Source: Limnohabitans sp.
GTDB lineage: Bacteria; Pseudomonadota; Gammaproteobacteria; Burkholderiales; Burkholderiaceae_C
DNA: 64,000 nucleotides
Assembly: GCA_009693505.1 (NCBI GenBank)
Contig: SHXD01000008.1
Span: forward strand, 1 to 64,000
Direction: 5' to 3'
How positions within the stretch are numbered: position 1 is the first letter of the stretch; each line of letters starts with the position of its first letter. Position numbers and translations under genes: made by a program. This document shows, piece after piece, positions 19,916 through 32,721 of this stretch. The notes beneath the pieces were generated by a model, which worked only from the letters and a program-made list of their open reading frames with translations, did not search any database and was not told the origin of the DNA.

Positions 19916-19959
19916 ATGGTTAAGATTGTCGCTGAGTCCAGCTTCCTTTATTCCAAAAA

Positions 19960-20325
19960 ATGAAATACACCGCCATTGTTGTTTACGGCATTTCCAACTG
20001 TGACACTGTCAAAAAAGCAAGAGCTTGGTTAACTGAACAGGGTTATGGCCATGTCTTCCATGATTTCAAGAAACAAGGCCTTCCCGAACAGGCTCTAGAC
20101 CATTGGCTCAATGTGGCTGGCTGGGGAAAAGTGCTGAATCGAAAAGGCACCAGTTGGCGAAAACTCACCCCAGAAGAACAAGCCAGCGTCAAAAGCGCTG
20201 ACACTGCCAAGCCCTTTCTTTTGGCCAACCCAAGCTTGATCAAACGCCCCGTTATTGAGTGGCATCAAAACAAAGTTGTCGAAATGACCATCGGCTTTCA
20301 ACCAGAACTGTGGCTGGCGCGTTAA
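19960..20325 (+). CDS. ArsC/Spx-family reductase-like protein
   Basis: VYGISNCDTVKKARAWLTEQGYGHVFHDFKKQGL...IKRPVIEW. Confidence 0.88.
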   Translation: MKYTAIVVYGISNCDTVKKARAWLTEQGYGHVFHDFKKQGLPEQALDHWLNVAGWGKVLNRKGTSWRKLTPEEQASVKSADTAKPFLLANPSLIKRPVIEWHQNKVVEMTIGFQPELWLAR

Positions 20326-20353
20326 GTCAATATTCGAATTTTTTCTTTCAGAA

Positions 20354-20860
20354 TTGAAAATCATGACAAACACCATCTCTGCCCGATTACTCTCTGCCAC
20401 TCTTCCCAGTGGTTTATTACTAGGACTTGCAGTTTGCCTGCCCGCTCAAGCCCAAGAAGTTGGCAACGTCATTAGCCGTACCGCCGTTTACCAACAAGTG
20501 TCTGTCCCTCGCCAGGTTTGCACCCAAACGCAAGTCAATGTGCCAGGCCAAACCTCAGGTGCAGGGGCTGCCATGGGGGCCATTGCAGGCGGCGCCATTG
20601 GCAATGCCATTGGCAAAGGCGAAGGCAGAGCCATCGCCACCATGATTGGCGTCATTGGCGGCGCCATCGCTGGCGACAAGGTGGAAGGACCCCAAGCCAC
20701 TCAAACCCAAACTCAGCAAACCTGCACCACACAGCAAGTCTATGAAAACCGACTCACGGGCTACAACGTCGTCTATGAATTTGCTGGCAAACAATACAAC
20801 GTTCAATTGCCCAAGGACCCCGGCCCAACCATCAAATTGCAGATTACACCGGTCTTTTAA
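20354..20860 (+). CDS. Glycine-zipper 2TM domain protein with signal peptide
   Basis: GAGAAMGAIAGGAIGNAIGKGEGRAIATMIGVIGGAIAGDKVEG. Confidence 0.85.
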   Translation: MKIMTNTISARLLSATLPSGLLLGLAVCLPAQAQEVGNVISRTAVYQQVSVPRQVCTQTQVNVPGQTSGAGAAMGAIAGGAIGNAIGKGEGRAIATMIGVIGGAIAGDKVEGPQATQTQTQQTCTTQQVYENRLTGYNVVYEFAGKQYNVQLPKDPGPTIKLQITPVF

Positions 20861-20967
20861 GCCACCCAAGCCTTGCTAAAGGGCTTCTATAAAGCCCGCA
20901 ATCGCCTAAAATATTGGGTTTAGTTCCAAACTTAAAGCCGCCCCTTTGCGGCTAGGACACCTGACCC

Positions 20968-22643
<1,676 letters not shown>

Positions 22644-22646
22644 GCT

Positions 22647-23687
22647 TTAAATCACGACCGGTTCGGGTTCTAAGCGAATACCGAATCTTTCGTAAACGCT
22701 GGTCTGTATGGCCTTGGCAAGAGTGACCACTTCGCCACCCGTGGCACCCCCTCGATTGACCAAGACCAAGGCTTGCTTCTCGTACACAGCCGCATTGCCC
22801 ACACTCTTGCCCTTCCAGCCGCAGGCATCAATGAGCCAACCCGCAGCCAATTTGATGCTGCCATCGGGCATGGGGTAATGAACCACCTTGGGGTCGCGTG
22901 CAATGATGTCAGCGCATTGCTCTGGCGTGACGGTGGGGTTTTTAAAGAAGCTACCGGCATTGCCCAAGACTTTGGGATCGGGCAATTTGTAGCGGCGAAT
23001 TTCACAGACCCAATCAAATATGTGTTGGGCACTCGGGTTTGCAATGCCCGAATCGGCCATTTTGCGTTCCAAGTCCAAATAGCCCACCACTGGCTTCCAC
23101 GCTTTAGGTAAATCAAAACGAACACGCAAAATCAAGGCGCGTCCTCCCAAGCCAATGCCGTTGGGGCCGCTGCTGGCGTGCTTGAAGACCGAGTCACGGT
23201 AGCCAAAAGCACATTGCGCAGCATTGAGGGTAAATATTTGGCCCGTGACCAAATCGAGTGCATCCAAGGAATCAAACCGATCCTGAAGCTCAACGCCATA
23301 AGCGCCAATGTTTTGGACAGGTGAGGCGCCCACAGACCCTGGAATCAAGGCCATGTTTTCAAGGCCAGGCCAGCCTTGAGACAAAGTCCAAGCCACAAAC
23401 TCGTGCCAGTCCTCACCGGCTCCCGCCTCCACAATCCAAGCTTTCTGGGTTTCAGAAACCAAGCGCTTTCCCGCAATTTCAACTTTTAGAACCAGGGGCT
23501 TAACATCGCCGGTTAACACAATGTTGCTGCCACCGCCCAAGACACAATGCCCTTCGTGCCAATTCTCCAGGTCTTTTTGGGCCTCTATGGCGTCTGCCTC
23601 AGAGCAAATTCGCACCAAAGAATAGGCCTTGGCCACAATGCCAAAGCTGTTGTAAAACTGAAGGGGTACGTTTTGGGTCACGTTCAT
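22647..23687 (-). CDS. murB: UDP-N-acetylenolpyruvoylglucosamine reductase
   Basis: VLGGGSNIVLTGD, NMALIPGSVGASPVQNIGAYG, GNAGSFFKNP; start at MNVTQNVPLQ. Confidence 0.94.
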   Translation of the reverse strand: MNVTQNVPLQFYNSFGIVAKAYSLVRICSEADAIEAQKDLENWHEGHCVLGGGSNIVLTGDVKPLVLKVEIAGKRLVSETQKAWIVEAGAGEDWHEFVAWTLSQGWPGLENMALIPGSVGASPVQNIGAYGVELQDRFDSLDALDLVTGQIFTLNAAQCAFGYRDSVFKHASSGPNGIGLGGRALILRVRFDLPKAWKPVVGYLDLERKMADSGIANPSAQHIFDWVCEIRRYKLPDPKVLGNAGSFFKNPTVTPEQCADIIARDPKVVHYPMPDGSIKLAAGWLIDACGWKGKSVGNAAVYEKQALVLVNRGGATGGEVVTLAKAIQTSVYERFGIRLEPEPVVI

Positions 23688-23727
23688 GGGAGAATTGTCG
23701 CATTCTCTGACTTGATTGTTGAACCCC

Positions 23728-24213
23728 ATGCCATCTTTTGACACCGTTTGCGAACCTAACTTGGTTGAAGTAAAAAACGCGGTTGACACCACCGCCAAAG
23801 AAATTGCCACTCGCTTTGACTTCAAAGGCACTTCTGCCGCCATCGAATTGAAAGACAAAGAAATCACTTTGTTTGGCGACGCCGACTTTCAGCTTACGCA
23901 AATTGACGAAGTGTTGCTCAACAAAATGGCCAAGCGCGGCGTCGATGTGCGTTTTCTAGACAAAGGCGACGTGCAAAAAATGGGCGGTGACAAAGTCAAG
24001 CAAGTTTTGAAAGTTCGCAATGGCATTGCCACCGAGGACAGCAAAAAAATTCAAAAATTGCTGAAGGAAAGCAAGCTCAAAGTTCAGGCCTCCATTCAAG
24101 GCGATGCCGTGCGCGTGACAGGCGCCAAGCGGGATGACCTTCAAGCCGCCATGGCCGTGCTGCGCAAAGACATTACAGAAATACCCATTAGCTTCAACAA
24201 TTTTCGTGACTGA
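23728..24213 (+). CDS. YajQ-family nucleotide-binding protein
   Basis: [37 protein letters not shown]. Confidence 0.94.
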   Translation: MPSFDTVCEPNLVEVKNAVDTTAKEIATRFDFKGTSAAIELKDKEITLFGDADFQLTQIDEVLLNKMAKRGVDVRFLDKGDVQKMGGDKVKQVLKVRNGIATEDSKKIQKLLKESKLKVQASIQGDAVRVTGAKRDDLQAAMAVLRKDITEIPISFNNFRD

Positions 24214-24238
24214 AAAAGCGCCTTAAGGTGCTTTTTTT
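24213..24238. terminator. Rho-independent terminator between convergent genes
   Basis: AAAAAGCGCCTTAAGGTGCTTTTTTT. Confidence 0.8.
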
Positions 24239-24887
24239 AACTTTTCTTAGCGCCCAACTTTGTCTCGGTGCCTGCAAGCAAACGGTTCACATTGTCGCGG
24301 TGCCGCCAGACCAACAAAATACCCATTACACACAACATGCCAAAGATGGCACCATTGAAATCCCACCACGGACCGTCGGCCGCCATGGCGTAATAAACAG
24401 GCGCCAAAACAGCGGCCAACAAAGCGGCCAATGAAGAGTATCTGAAGTACCAAGCAATGCCGAGCCAAGTGATGGCTACGGCCAAGCCCAACAAGGGAGA
24501 AACGCCGATCATAACGCCCAAGGCAGTGGCCACGCCTTTGCCGCCTTCAAATTTAAAGAAGATGGGGTACAAATGACCTAAAAATGCAGCCAGCCCGGCG
24601 GCCGCTGCAACGCCTTCTGCCAAGCCGTAAGCTGCGCCATAATGAAGCAACACAGTCACAGGCACGCAGCCCTTTACAGCATCAAACAACAAAGTTAAAA
24701 CCGCTGCTTTTTTGTTGCCCGATCGCAAAACATTGGTGGCACCTGGGTTCTTACTCCCGTAAGAGCGAGGATCGGACAAGCCCATGAACTTGCTCACAAT
24801 GACAGCAAAACTCAGAGAGCCCAGCAGGTAAGCCAGCACCACTACGGTCAGTGGGTGTTGCATGACATCCATTAAATTTTCAGGCAT
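24237..24887 (-). CDS. plsY: Glycerol-3-phosphate acyltransferase
   Basis: AYLLGSLSFAVIVSKFMGLSDPRSYGSKNPGATNVLRSGNKKAA, FEGGKGVATALG. Confidence 0.94.
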   Translation of the reverse strand: MPENLMDVMQHPLTVVVLAYLLGSLSFAVIVSKFMGLSDPRSYGSKNPGATNVLRSGNKKAAVLTLLFDAVKGCVPVTVLLHYGAAYGLAEGVAAAAGLAAFLGHLYPIFFKFEGGKGVATALGVMIGVSPLLGLAVAITWLGIAWYFRYSSLAALLAAVLAPVYYAMAADGPWWDFNGAIFGMLCVMGILLVWRHRDNVNRLLAGTETKLGAKKS

Positions 24888-24916
24888 CAGAATCTCGCTT
24901 CAATTTGACTCAAAGA

Positions 24917-25975
24917 TCAGGTTGCAGGATCGCGGTGAGTCAATCGAATTTGATCAATTTCGGCCAATACTTGGGCAGACAATTCTGTGCCCCAAACTTT
25001 CACATCCTCTTCCAATTGCGCCACAGAAGTCACACCAATGATGGTACTAGCGACCGACCAACGGGTATAGCAAAATGCAAGCGCCATTTGGGTGGGTGTC
25101 ATGACATTGTCGCGCGCCAATTGATTGTACAAACGCGCCGCATCCAAGGTGCTTGGGCGTGCCCAACGTTGTTTTCGCATGGCCTCATACTTGGCCAAGC
25201 GACCCATGGGTGCACCCTCTCCCTCCAAGCCTGTTTGATCGTATTTACCAGTTAAAGAACCAAAACCCAAGGGTGAATAGGCCAGCAAAGAAACACTCAA
25301 ACGATGGCATGTTTCATCCATCGCATTGTCAAACGTGCGATTCACCAAGCAATAAGGATTTTGAACGGTCATGACACGCGGCAAACCATGCTGCTCGGCC
25401 AATCGAGTGAACTCGTGTGTACCGTATGGCGTTTCGTTGGAAAGGCCAATGTAACGAACCTTGCCTGCCTTGACCAACTTGGCCATGGCCTGGAGTTGCT
25501 CATGAATGGCGGTTTCAATGGCAGCCTTGGTCGGATCGAAATACATCATGCCGAAAGCAGGCACATGACGCTCAGGCCAGTGAATTTGATACAGATCGAT
25601 GACATCTGTTTGTAAGCGCTTGAGACTGGCATCGCATGAATTCAAAATGTCTTGCGCCGTCATGCCTGTGCCTTCGCGAACCCAAGGCATGCCCCTGGAA
25701 GGACCCGACACTTTAGTAGCCAGTACCACTTTTTGGCGTGCGCCTGGCTTGTTGGCAAACCAATTACCCAGAATGCTTTCAGTTGAACCAAAGCTCTCGG
25801 CTTTGGCAGGTACAGAGTACATTTCTGCTGTATCCAAGAAGTTCACACCCAGTTCTAGAGAGCGGTCCAAAATTGAGTGAGCTTCTTTTTCTGCCACTTG
25901 CTCACCAAAGGTCATGGTGCCTAAACAGATGGGCGTGACCAGAAGGTCTGACGTGCCGAGATTGATTTTTTTCAT
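24917..25975 (-). CDS. Aldo/keto reductase
   Basis: LGTSDLLVTPICLGTMTFGEQ, LDTAEMY, YIGLSNETPYG, YCLVNR. Confidence 0.92.
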   Translation of the reverse strand: MKKINLGTSDLLVTPICLGTMTFGEQVAEKEAHSILDRSLELGVNFLDTAEMYSVPAKAESFGSTESILGNWFANKPGARQKVVLATKVSGPSRGMPWVREGTGMTAQDILNSCDASLKRLQTDVIDLYQIHWPERHVPAFGMMYFDPTKAAIETAIHEQLQAMAKLVKAGKVRYIGLSNETPYGTHEFTRLAEQHGLPRVMTVQNPYCLVNRTFDNAMDETCHRLSVSLLAYSPLGFGSLTGKYDQTGLEGEGAPMGRLAKYEAMRKQRWARPSTLDAARLYNQLARDNVMTPTQMALAFCYTRWSVASTIIGVTSVAQLEEDVKVWGTELSAQVLAEIDQIRLTHRDPAT

Positions 25976-26071
25976 CTTGATTTCAAACTGCTGTTAAAAA
26001 AGGAATTGGGTCAGAGTGTAAAACCTATTTCAATTCAACTGATTCCTTAACCAGGATCACTTGAATGAAAG

Positions 26072-27826
26072 TCACACTTCAGTCATTTGGCGAGCTCGCT
26101 CCTCTTCTTGCAAACGCAAAAAACGGCGCTGCACCTTGCCCGTGGTGGTCATGGGCAATTGCTCAATGAACTCAATTTCTTTGGGGTATTCATAGGGAGC
26201 AAGTAAGCCACGCACGTGTCGCTGCAAATCTTCAATCACTCGACTGTCAAAATGTTGAGCATCTTGGGCAGCGGCTCGTTGCGACACAAACTCTGGCGAC
26301 AAGACCACATAGGCTTTGACCAAAGCACCCCGATCGGCATCGGGTTTGGGCACCACAGCGGCATTCATCACAGCAGGATGTTTGACCAAACAATTTTCAA
26401 TCTCCCCAGGGCCAATGCGATAGCCTGCGGATTTGAACATGTCATCGGTTCGACCTTGGTACCAAAGATACCCATCCTCATCTTCAATAGCGACATCGCC
26501 AGTTCGACACCAATGACCTGTGTATTTCGCTTGCGTGGCTGAAGGATTTTTCCAATAGCCTAAAAAGAAAACCGGGTCGGGATGGCCATGCCGATCGAAG
26601 CGATTCACGACCACCTCGCCCGCTTCGCCAGGTTTGCAAATCTGTCCTTTCTCATCCATCACAGCCACTTGATGACCAGGATAACCTCGCCCCATGCTGC
26701 CAGCTTTAGAAGGCCAAAACACTTGGCAATTGCCAACCACATAGTTGATTTCTGTTTGGCCAAACATTTCGTTCACCACCACACCCAACTCATTACGGCA
26801 GTAGGCAAACACTGCGTCACCAACCGCCTCACCCGCACTCATCAAACCTTTCAACACAATCTTGTAATGCTGACGTGGATGCGCTTGCGCCTTCATCATG
26901 GCTTTTAAGGCAGTGGGAAATAAAAAACTGTGCGTGATGCCATGCGTGTGCAAAATTTCAAAAGCAAGTTCGGGACTGAAGCGACCTTTGAATGCCACAA
27001 TGGGCCGCCCAAAATAAAGCGAAGGCAACAACGCATCCATCAAGCCCCCAGTCCAGGCCCAATCGGCAGGCGACCAAAAAATGGCTTGCGATCCCGTTGG
27101 CAAGGAGTGCTTCGAAAGATTTACCTCAGACGATGCATGCGGCTCAAAGCCAAACCAATTTTGACTGCAAACGAAGCCCGTTAAATTACCAATCAATGCC
27201 TGTTGAGGAATGAGTGCGCCCTTCGGATTACCTGTGGTGCCGCTGGTGTAAATCAAGATGGCTGGATCGTCTGCTTTGGTTTGAACAGGCCTGAATTTTT
27301 TCCGTACCGACAACTTGGATTTTTGGGATTTCAAATCGTTGGGAACATTCAAAACCGTCTTAAACCCAGAGCACTCTTTTTTCAAGGCCATCAAGACAGG
27401 TGATGAAAGCTCATCGCAAAGCGCTACAGCAGCTCCGCTGTCGGCCACCCGAAACGCCAAAGCTTCAGGCCCAAACAACATGGACAGTGGCATGGCCACG
27501 GCACCCATTTGCAAAACAGCCACGTAGGCAGCAGCCGTTTCAAACCGCTGCGGCATCACGATGGCAACGCGGTCCCCTTTTTTGACACCCAAGGCCACAA
27601 GCCGTGTGCTGAGTTGATTGGCTGCTGTTTGCAATTGCGCAAAAGTCCACGTCAGCGGTGCTTGACCACCTGTCTGATGCTCCAAAATGGCCACGTCATG
27701 TTGGTGCTGGGGTGAACGGGCCCAGCGGCCGCAGCAAACCTCTGCCATGTTGAATTCTGCGGGTACTTGCCAAGCAAATTGTTGGTGAGCCGTCTCGTAA
27801 GCGTCGTTCGGGTGACTGACACGCAT
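26072..27826 (-). CDS. Acyl-CoA synthetase (AMP-binding, medium-chain/acetyl-CoA-like)
   Basis: ILIYTSGTTGNPKGALIPQQ, NEMFGQTEINYVVGNC, WCRTGDVAIEDEDGYLWYQGRTDDMFKSAGYRIGPGEIE, MTTTGKVQRR; start with AAGGAG RBS at MRVSHPND. Confidence 0.9.
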   Translation of the reverse strand: MRVSHPNDAYETAHQQFAWQVPAEFNMAEVCCGRWARSPQHQHDVAILEHQTGGQAPLTWTFAQLQTAANQLSTRLVALGVKKGDRVAIVMPQRFETAAAYVAVLQMGAVAMPLSMLFGPEALAFRVADSGAAVALCDELSSPVLMALKKECSGFKTVLNVPNDLKSQKSKLSVRKKFRPVQTKADDPAILIYTSGTTGNPKGALIPQQALIGNLTGFVCSQNWFGFEPHASSEVNLSKHSLPTGSQAIFWSPADWAWTGGLMDALLPSLYFGRPIVAFKGRFSPELAFEILHTHGITHSFLFPTALKAMMKAQAHPRQHYKIVLKGLMSAGEAVGDAVFAYCRNELGVVVNEMFGQTEINYVVGNCQVFWPSKAGSMGRGYPGHQVAVMDEKGQICKPGEAGEVVVNRFDRHGHPDPVFFLGYWKNPSATQAKYTGHWCRTGDVAIEDEDGYLWYQGRTDDMFKSAGYRIGPGEIENCLVKHPAVMNAAVVPKPDADRGALVKAYVVLSPEFVSQRAAAQDAQHFDSRVIEDLQRHVRGLLAPYEYPKEIEFIEQLPMTTTGKVQRRFLRLQEEERARQMTEV

Positions 27827-27852
27827 TCCCTGTCTCCTTATGATCATGCAGT

Positions 27853-28767
27853 ATGTACCAAGTTAAACGCCACTCTACTAGCCATTTCGTCCCTTTGCGA
27901 GGGCATCAGTACCATGTTCGTGAGTGGGGCAACCCCCAATCGAGCTTGCCGCCCGTGGTCTTGGCGCACGGTTGGATGGATGTGGCGGCCTCATGGCAAT
28001 TCATGGTGGAGTCCTTCAGCGATGCATTTTTTCAGAGCCGACGCATTTTGGCGGCTGACTGGCGCGGCTATGGCCTCACCCAAGGCCCTGCCACCGACAG
28101 TTTCTGGCTGCCCGATTACTTAGGCGATTTAGACGCATTGCTCCTCCAGCTATGCCCTGAACAAAGCATCGATTTGGTGGGCCACAGCATGGGCGGCAAT
28201 GTGGTCATGATGTACGCAGGCGCCCGCCCCGATCGCATTCGACGTCTGATCAACTTAGAGGGCTTTGGCATGTCGACCACGCGCGCCTCCCAAGCCCCTG
28301 GCCGATTGGGCCAATGGCTGGACGAGCTTCAAGCCTTCAAAAAAGGTGAGTTGGATCTCAAACCCTACCCCGACGCAGCGGCTGTCGCCCAAAGACTCAT
28401 GAAAACCAACCAACGTTTGTCTCAGGACAAAGCTGATTGGCTGGCTCAGCATTGGGCCCAATCTGACGCGCAAGGCCAATGGCGAATTTTGGGAGATTCT
28501 GCCCACAAAGTGATCAACCCCTACCTCTACCGCGTCGATGAAGTGCTTGAAATTTACAAAAGAATCAAAGCACCGACCCTGGTGGTTGAAGCCTCTGATG
28601 ACTCTTTGTCAAAATGGTGGAAAGGAAAATTCACCTTAGAAGAGTTCCATGAGCGCCTGAAATCGGTCACCGATTTGAAAATCGCCACCCTTCAAGATGC
28701 GGGTCACATGCTGCATCATGACCAAGCAGAGGCCTTGGCCCAACTTCTAGAGGACTTTTTGGCCTGA
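27853..28767 (+). CDS. Alpha/beta hydrolase
   Basis: VVLAHGWMDVAASWQFM, DLVGHSMGGNVVMMYAGARPDR, DAGHMLHHD. Confidence 0.9.
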   Translation: MYQVKRHSTSHFVPLRGHQYHVREWGNPQSSLPPVVLAHGWMDVAASWQFMVESFSDAFFQSRRILAADWRGYGLTQGPATDSFWLPDYLGDLDALLLQLCPEQSIDLVGHSMGGNVVMMYAGARPDRIRRLINLEGFGMSTTRASQAPGRLGQWLDELQAFKKGELDLKPYPDAAAVAQRLMKTNQRLSQDKADWLAQHWAQSDAQGQWRILGDSAHKVINPYLYRVDEVLEIYKRIKAPTLVVEASDDSLSKWWKGKFTLEEFHERLKSVTDLKIATLQDAGHMLHHDQAEALAQLLEDFLA

Positions 28768-28834
28768 CTTGACTCCCAAGATGCCTTTAAGCATGAGAAA
28801 ATCCATTCTTTTATAGATTCGGACACGCTGACTC

Positions 28835-29939
28835 ATGGACGCAGAACACATCAATCAAATTGGCGCGAAATTGGCCGACCTGGCCACCCGCACCGAAGAT
28901 TTACGGAGGTATCTTTGACTACGATGCCAAATCAGAACGCCTAAGAATCGTTAATGCATCGCTCGAAGATCCCACGGTCTGGAACGACCCGAAGAAAGCG
29001 CAAGAATTAGGAAAAGAGAAAAAAGCCCTCGATGGCGTGGTGGTCACACTGAACACCCTCACATCTGAACTCTCCGACAACAGCGAACTCTTTGCCATGA
29101 GCAAAGAGGAAGGCGACGACGCTGGTTTGCTCACCATTGAAGTCGAAGGCAATAAGCTGTCTAGCATTGTGGAGCAGCTCGAATTCAGACGCATGTTCAA
29201 CAATGAAGCCGACTCATGCAACGCCTTCGTCGACATTCAGGCAGGCGCAGGCGGCACGGAAGCTTGCGATTGGGCCAGCATGCTCATGCGACAGTACTTG
29301 AAATATGCTGAACGCAAAGGTTTCAAAGTCACCGTAGAGGATGAATCCGCCGGCGACGTAGCGGGCATCAAAGGCGCCACCCTCAAATTTGAAGGCGATT
29401 ACGCATTTGGTTTGATGCGCACCGAAACGGGAGTGCACCGTTTGGTTAGAAAGTCACCTTTCGACTCGTCGGGAGGCCGTCATACCAGCTTCGCCAGTAT
29501 TTTTGTATACCCCGAAGTTGATGACTCCATTGAGATTGACATCAACCCTGCCGACGTTCGCACCGACACCTTTCGTGCCAGTGGCGCGGGCGGGCAGCAC
29601 ATTAACAAAACAGACTCTGCGGTTCGTTTGACGCACATCCCCACAGGCATTGTGGTGCAGTGCCAAGACGGCCGCAGCCAACACAGCAACCGTGATGTCG
29701 CATGGAAACGTTTGCGTTCACGCTTGTACGATTTCGAAATGCGCAAACGCATGGAAGCCCAACAAAAATTGGAAGACACCAAGACCGATGTGGGTTGGGG
29801 TCATCAAATTCGAAGTTATGTGCTCGACCAAAGTCGCATCAAAGATTTACGTACCAATGTTGAAACCTCTAACACTCAAAAAGTATTGGATGGCGACTTG
29901 GACGCATTCATTGAAGCCTCGCTCAAACAAGGTGTTTGA
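28835..29939 (+). CDS. prfB: Peptide chain release factor 2, with programmed +1 frameshift (join 28835..28915, 28917..29939)
   Basis: [30 protein letters not shown] then [10 protein letters not shown] in +1 frame; [26 protein letters not shown] motif; shift site CGGAGGTATCTTTGAC. Confidence 0.95.
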
Positions 29940-29989
29940 AAGCTCAGGTCCAGCCAGCGCTTCAACCCAACCCATGGAGATTTTTTGTG

Positions 29990-32707
29990 ATGCTTGAAGA
30001 ACAATCAAAAACAGTTCGGCGTGTTGATTACACAGCACCTGCATTTTGGATCGATACCGTTGATCTCACATTTGACTTAGACCCCACAAAAACGCGCGTT
30101 CTGAACAAGATGCGCATGCGCCGTAACCCCAATGTGACGGCACAAGCTTTGCGTTTGGATGGCGAAGATTTGAACTTGGCCCGCGTCATGGTCAATGGCG
30201 CAGGAACCTCCTTCAAAATGGACGGCGATCAACTGGTGCTTGAAAATTTACCCGAAGGCATTGACGCCTTTGATTTGGAAATTTTCACCACCTGCAACCC
30301 TTCCAAAAACACACAGCTGTCTGGCTTGTACGTCAGCAATGACTCTTTCTTTACGCAATGCGAAGCTGAAGGCTTTCGACGAATCACTTATTTCCTAGAC
30401 CGCCCCGATGTGATGGCCAGCTACACAGTGACATTGCGTGCCGATGCCCAGCAATATCCCGTGCTGCTGTCCAACGGCAATTTAATGGAACAAGGACTCT
30501 TGGAAGAGGGACGCCACTTCGCCAAATGGACTGACCCGCACAAAAAACCCTGCTACTTGTTTGCTTTGGTGGCTGGCAAATTGGTGGCACGCGAGCAGCG
30601 CATTGTTTCTCGCTCAGGCAAAGAACACTTGTTGCAAGTTTTTGTTCGCCCCGGCGATTTGGACAAAACCGAACACGCCATGAACTCCCTCATGGCCAGT
30701 GTGGCGTGGGATGAAGCCCGCTTTGGACTGCCACTTGATCTCGAGCGATTCATGATTGTGGCCACCAGCGACTTCAACATGGGCGCTATGGAAAACAAAG
30801 GCCTCAATATTTTCAACACAAAATATGTGTTGGCCAACCCTGCCACAGCAACCGACTCTGACTACGCCAACATTGAGAGCGTCGTCGGCCATGAGTATTT
30901 TCACAATTGGACAGGCAACCGAATCACCTGCCAAGATTGGTTTCAACTTTCCCTCAAAGAAGGTTTGACTGTTTTCCGCGACCAAGAGTTCAGCCAAGAC
31001 ATGGCGGGTATCCAAAGCGCTCGCGCGGTCAAGCGCATTGAAGATGTTCGGGTGCTGCGAACCGTTCAGTTCCCTGAAGATGCAGGCCCCATGGCACATC
31101 CTGTTAGGCCCGACAGCTACGTTGAAATCAACAACTTCTACACCGTCACCATTTACGAAAAAGGCGCTGAAGTCGTGCGCATGATGCAAACTTTGGTGAG
31201 CGCACCTGGCGATCAAGAAGGCAAGCAAGGATTTGCCAAGGGCATGACGCTTTACTTCGAACGGCATGATGGTCAAGCAGTGACTTGCGACGATTTTGCT
31301 CAGGCCATCGCCGATGCCAACCCCAACTCACCTTTGACGAACCTGCTTCCGCAATTTAAACGCTGGTACAGCCAATCGGGTACGCCTAGGTTGCAGGCAG
31401 AAGGTGTTTTCAACAGCGACGCCCAAACTTTCACACTCACCTTGTCGCAGTCATGTGCCGCCACAGCAGACCAGGCACACAAAGAGCCTTTTGTCATTCC
31501 CGTTTCAGTGGGCCTCCTTGATGCAAGCGGTCATCCCATTGCCGTTCAGTTGCAAGGCGAAACTCAGACGCAAAGCCTTCAATTCAGCAAAACCTTGGTT
31601 TTGAGTGAAGCGACAAAATCCTTTGTGTTTGAAAATGTGCCGTCAGCTCCGACCCCCTCACTCTTGCGAAACTTCAGCGCGCCAGTCCATCTTGACTGCG
31701 AGCTCACAGAAGAACAATGGCTCACGCTTTTGGCCAATGACCCAGATGCCTTCAACCGATGGGAAGCCGGCCAACGACTTGCTGTTCAAGCTGCTTTGCG
31801 TTTTATTCGGGGCCAACACAATCCAAAAACAGATGCTGTTTTAGGCAGCGAATACCTACAAGCCATGCGCCTGGTTTTAAACCATCCCGATTTAGATTCG
31901 GCCTTCAAAGAGTTGGTCCTCACCCTGCCCTCAGAAACCTATATTTCTGAGCAGCTTGAGTCTGTAGACCCACAACAAGTGCATGCTGTGCGAGAGGCTA
32001 TGAGGCTTCAGTTGGCCCTGTCTTTGCAGGCAGAGTGGCACACTTGCTATGAGCTCAATCGAGTCATGGGCGCTTACTCACCAGATACGAACTCGAGCGC
32101 CAAACGCGCGTTGTCGGGCATGGCTTTAAGCATGTTGTGCTTGGCAGCCGTGCACGAAGGTACGTTCATTTGGCCCGGCAAAGCCTTGCAAGCTTTCAAA
32201 GATGCTCACAACATGACCGACCGCTTCAATGCCCTCATTGCGTTGGTGGTCAGTGGGCATGAATTGGCATCTCAAGCCTTGACCCAATTCCACGCCTTGT
32301 TCAAGAACGAGGCCTTGGTGATCGACAAATGGTTTGGCCTGCAAGCCAGCGCGCCTGATCGCGATGGCCATATTTTGCCGATCGTGCGTCAACTCATGCA
32401 GCATCCCGATTTCAACCTGCGCAATCCGAACCGTGCGCGAAGTTTGATCTTCAGTTATTGCAGCGCTAATTCAGGTGGATTCCATCGAAGCGATGCCGCA
32501 GGTTATGTCTACTGGAGTGAGCGCGTCATAGAACTTGATGCCTTCAACCCGCAGGTGGCTGCACGCCTAGCTCGCGCCTTAGATCGCTGGAAAAAATTGG
32601 CAGAGCCTTATCGCCAAGCTGCCAAGGCCGCCATCGAACGCGTTGCCGCAAAATCAGACCTCAGTAACGATGTGCGAGAAGTTGTCACGCGCGCTTTGGC
32701 CGAATAA
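29990..32707 (+). CDS. pepN: Aminopeptidase N (M1 metallopeptidase)
   Basis: [52 protein letters not shown] at 29990 preceded by GGAG. Confidence 0.95.
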   Translation: MLEEQSKTVRRVDYTAPAFWIDTVDLTFDLDPTKTRVLNKMRMRRNPNVTAQALRLDGEDLNLARVMVNGAGTSFKMDGDQLVLENLPEGIDAFDLEIFTTCNPSKNTQLSGLYVSNDSFFTQCEAEGFRRITYFLDRPDVMASYTVTLRADAQQYPVLLSNGNLMEQGLLEEGRHFAKWTDPHKKPCYLFALVAGKLVAREQRIVSRSGKEHLLQVFVRPGDLDKTEHAMNSLMASVAWDEARFGLPLDLERFMIVATSDFNMGAMENKGLNIFNTKYVLANPATATDSDYANIESVVGHEYFHNWTGNRITCQDWFQLSLKEGLTVFRDQEFSQDMAGIQSARAVKRIEDVRVLRTVQFPEDAGPMAHPVRPDSYVEINNFYTVTIYEKGAEVVRMMQTLVSAPGDQEGKQGFAKGMTLYFERHDGQAVTCDDFAQAIADANPNSPLTNLLPQFKRWYSQSGTPRLQAEGVFNSDAQTFTLTLSQSCAATADQAHKEPFVIPVSVGLLDASGHPIAVQLQGETQTQSLQFSKTLVLSEATKSFVFENVPSAPTPSLLRNFSAPVHLDCELTEEQWLTLLANDPDAFNRWEAGQRLAVQAALRFIRGQHNPKTDAVLGSEYLQAMRLVLNHPDLDSAFKELVLTLPSETYISEQLESVDPQQVHAVREAMRLQLALSLQAEWHTCYELNRVMGAYSPDTNSSAKRALSGMALSMLCLAAVHEGTFIWPGKALQAFKDAHNMTDRFNALIALVVSGHELASQALTQFHALFKNEALVIDKWFGLQASAPDRDGHILPIVRQLMQHPDFNLRNPNRARSLIFSYCSANSGGFHRSDAAGYVYWSERVIELDAFNPQVAARLARALDRWKKLAEPYRQAAKAAIERVAAKSDLSNDVREVVTRALAE

Positions 32708-32721
32708 ACCTGGAGAATTCG

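Noticed and set aside
30614-31276. 220-aa minus-strand ORF
   Set aside because: Antisense to pepN with no domain motifs; the forward pepN reading is unambiguous.
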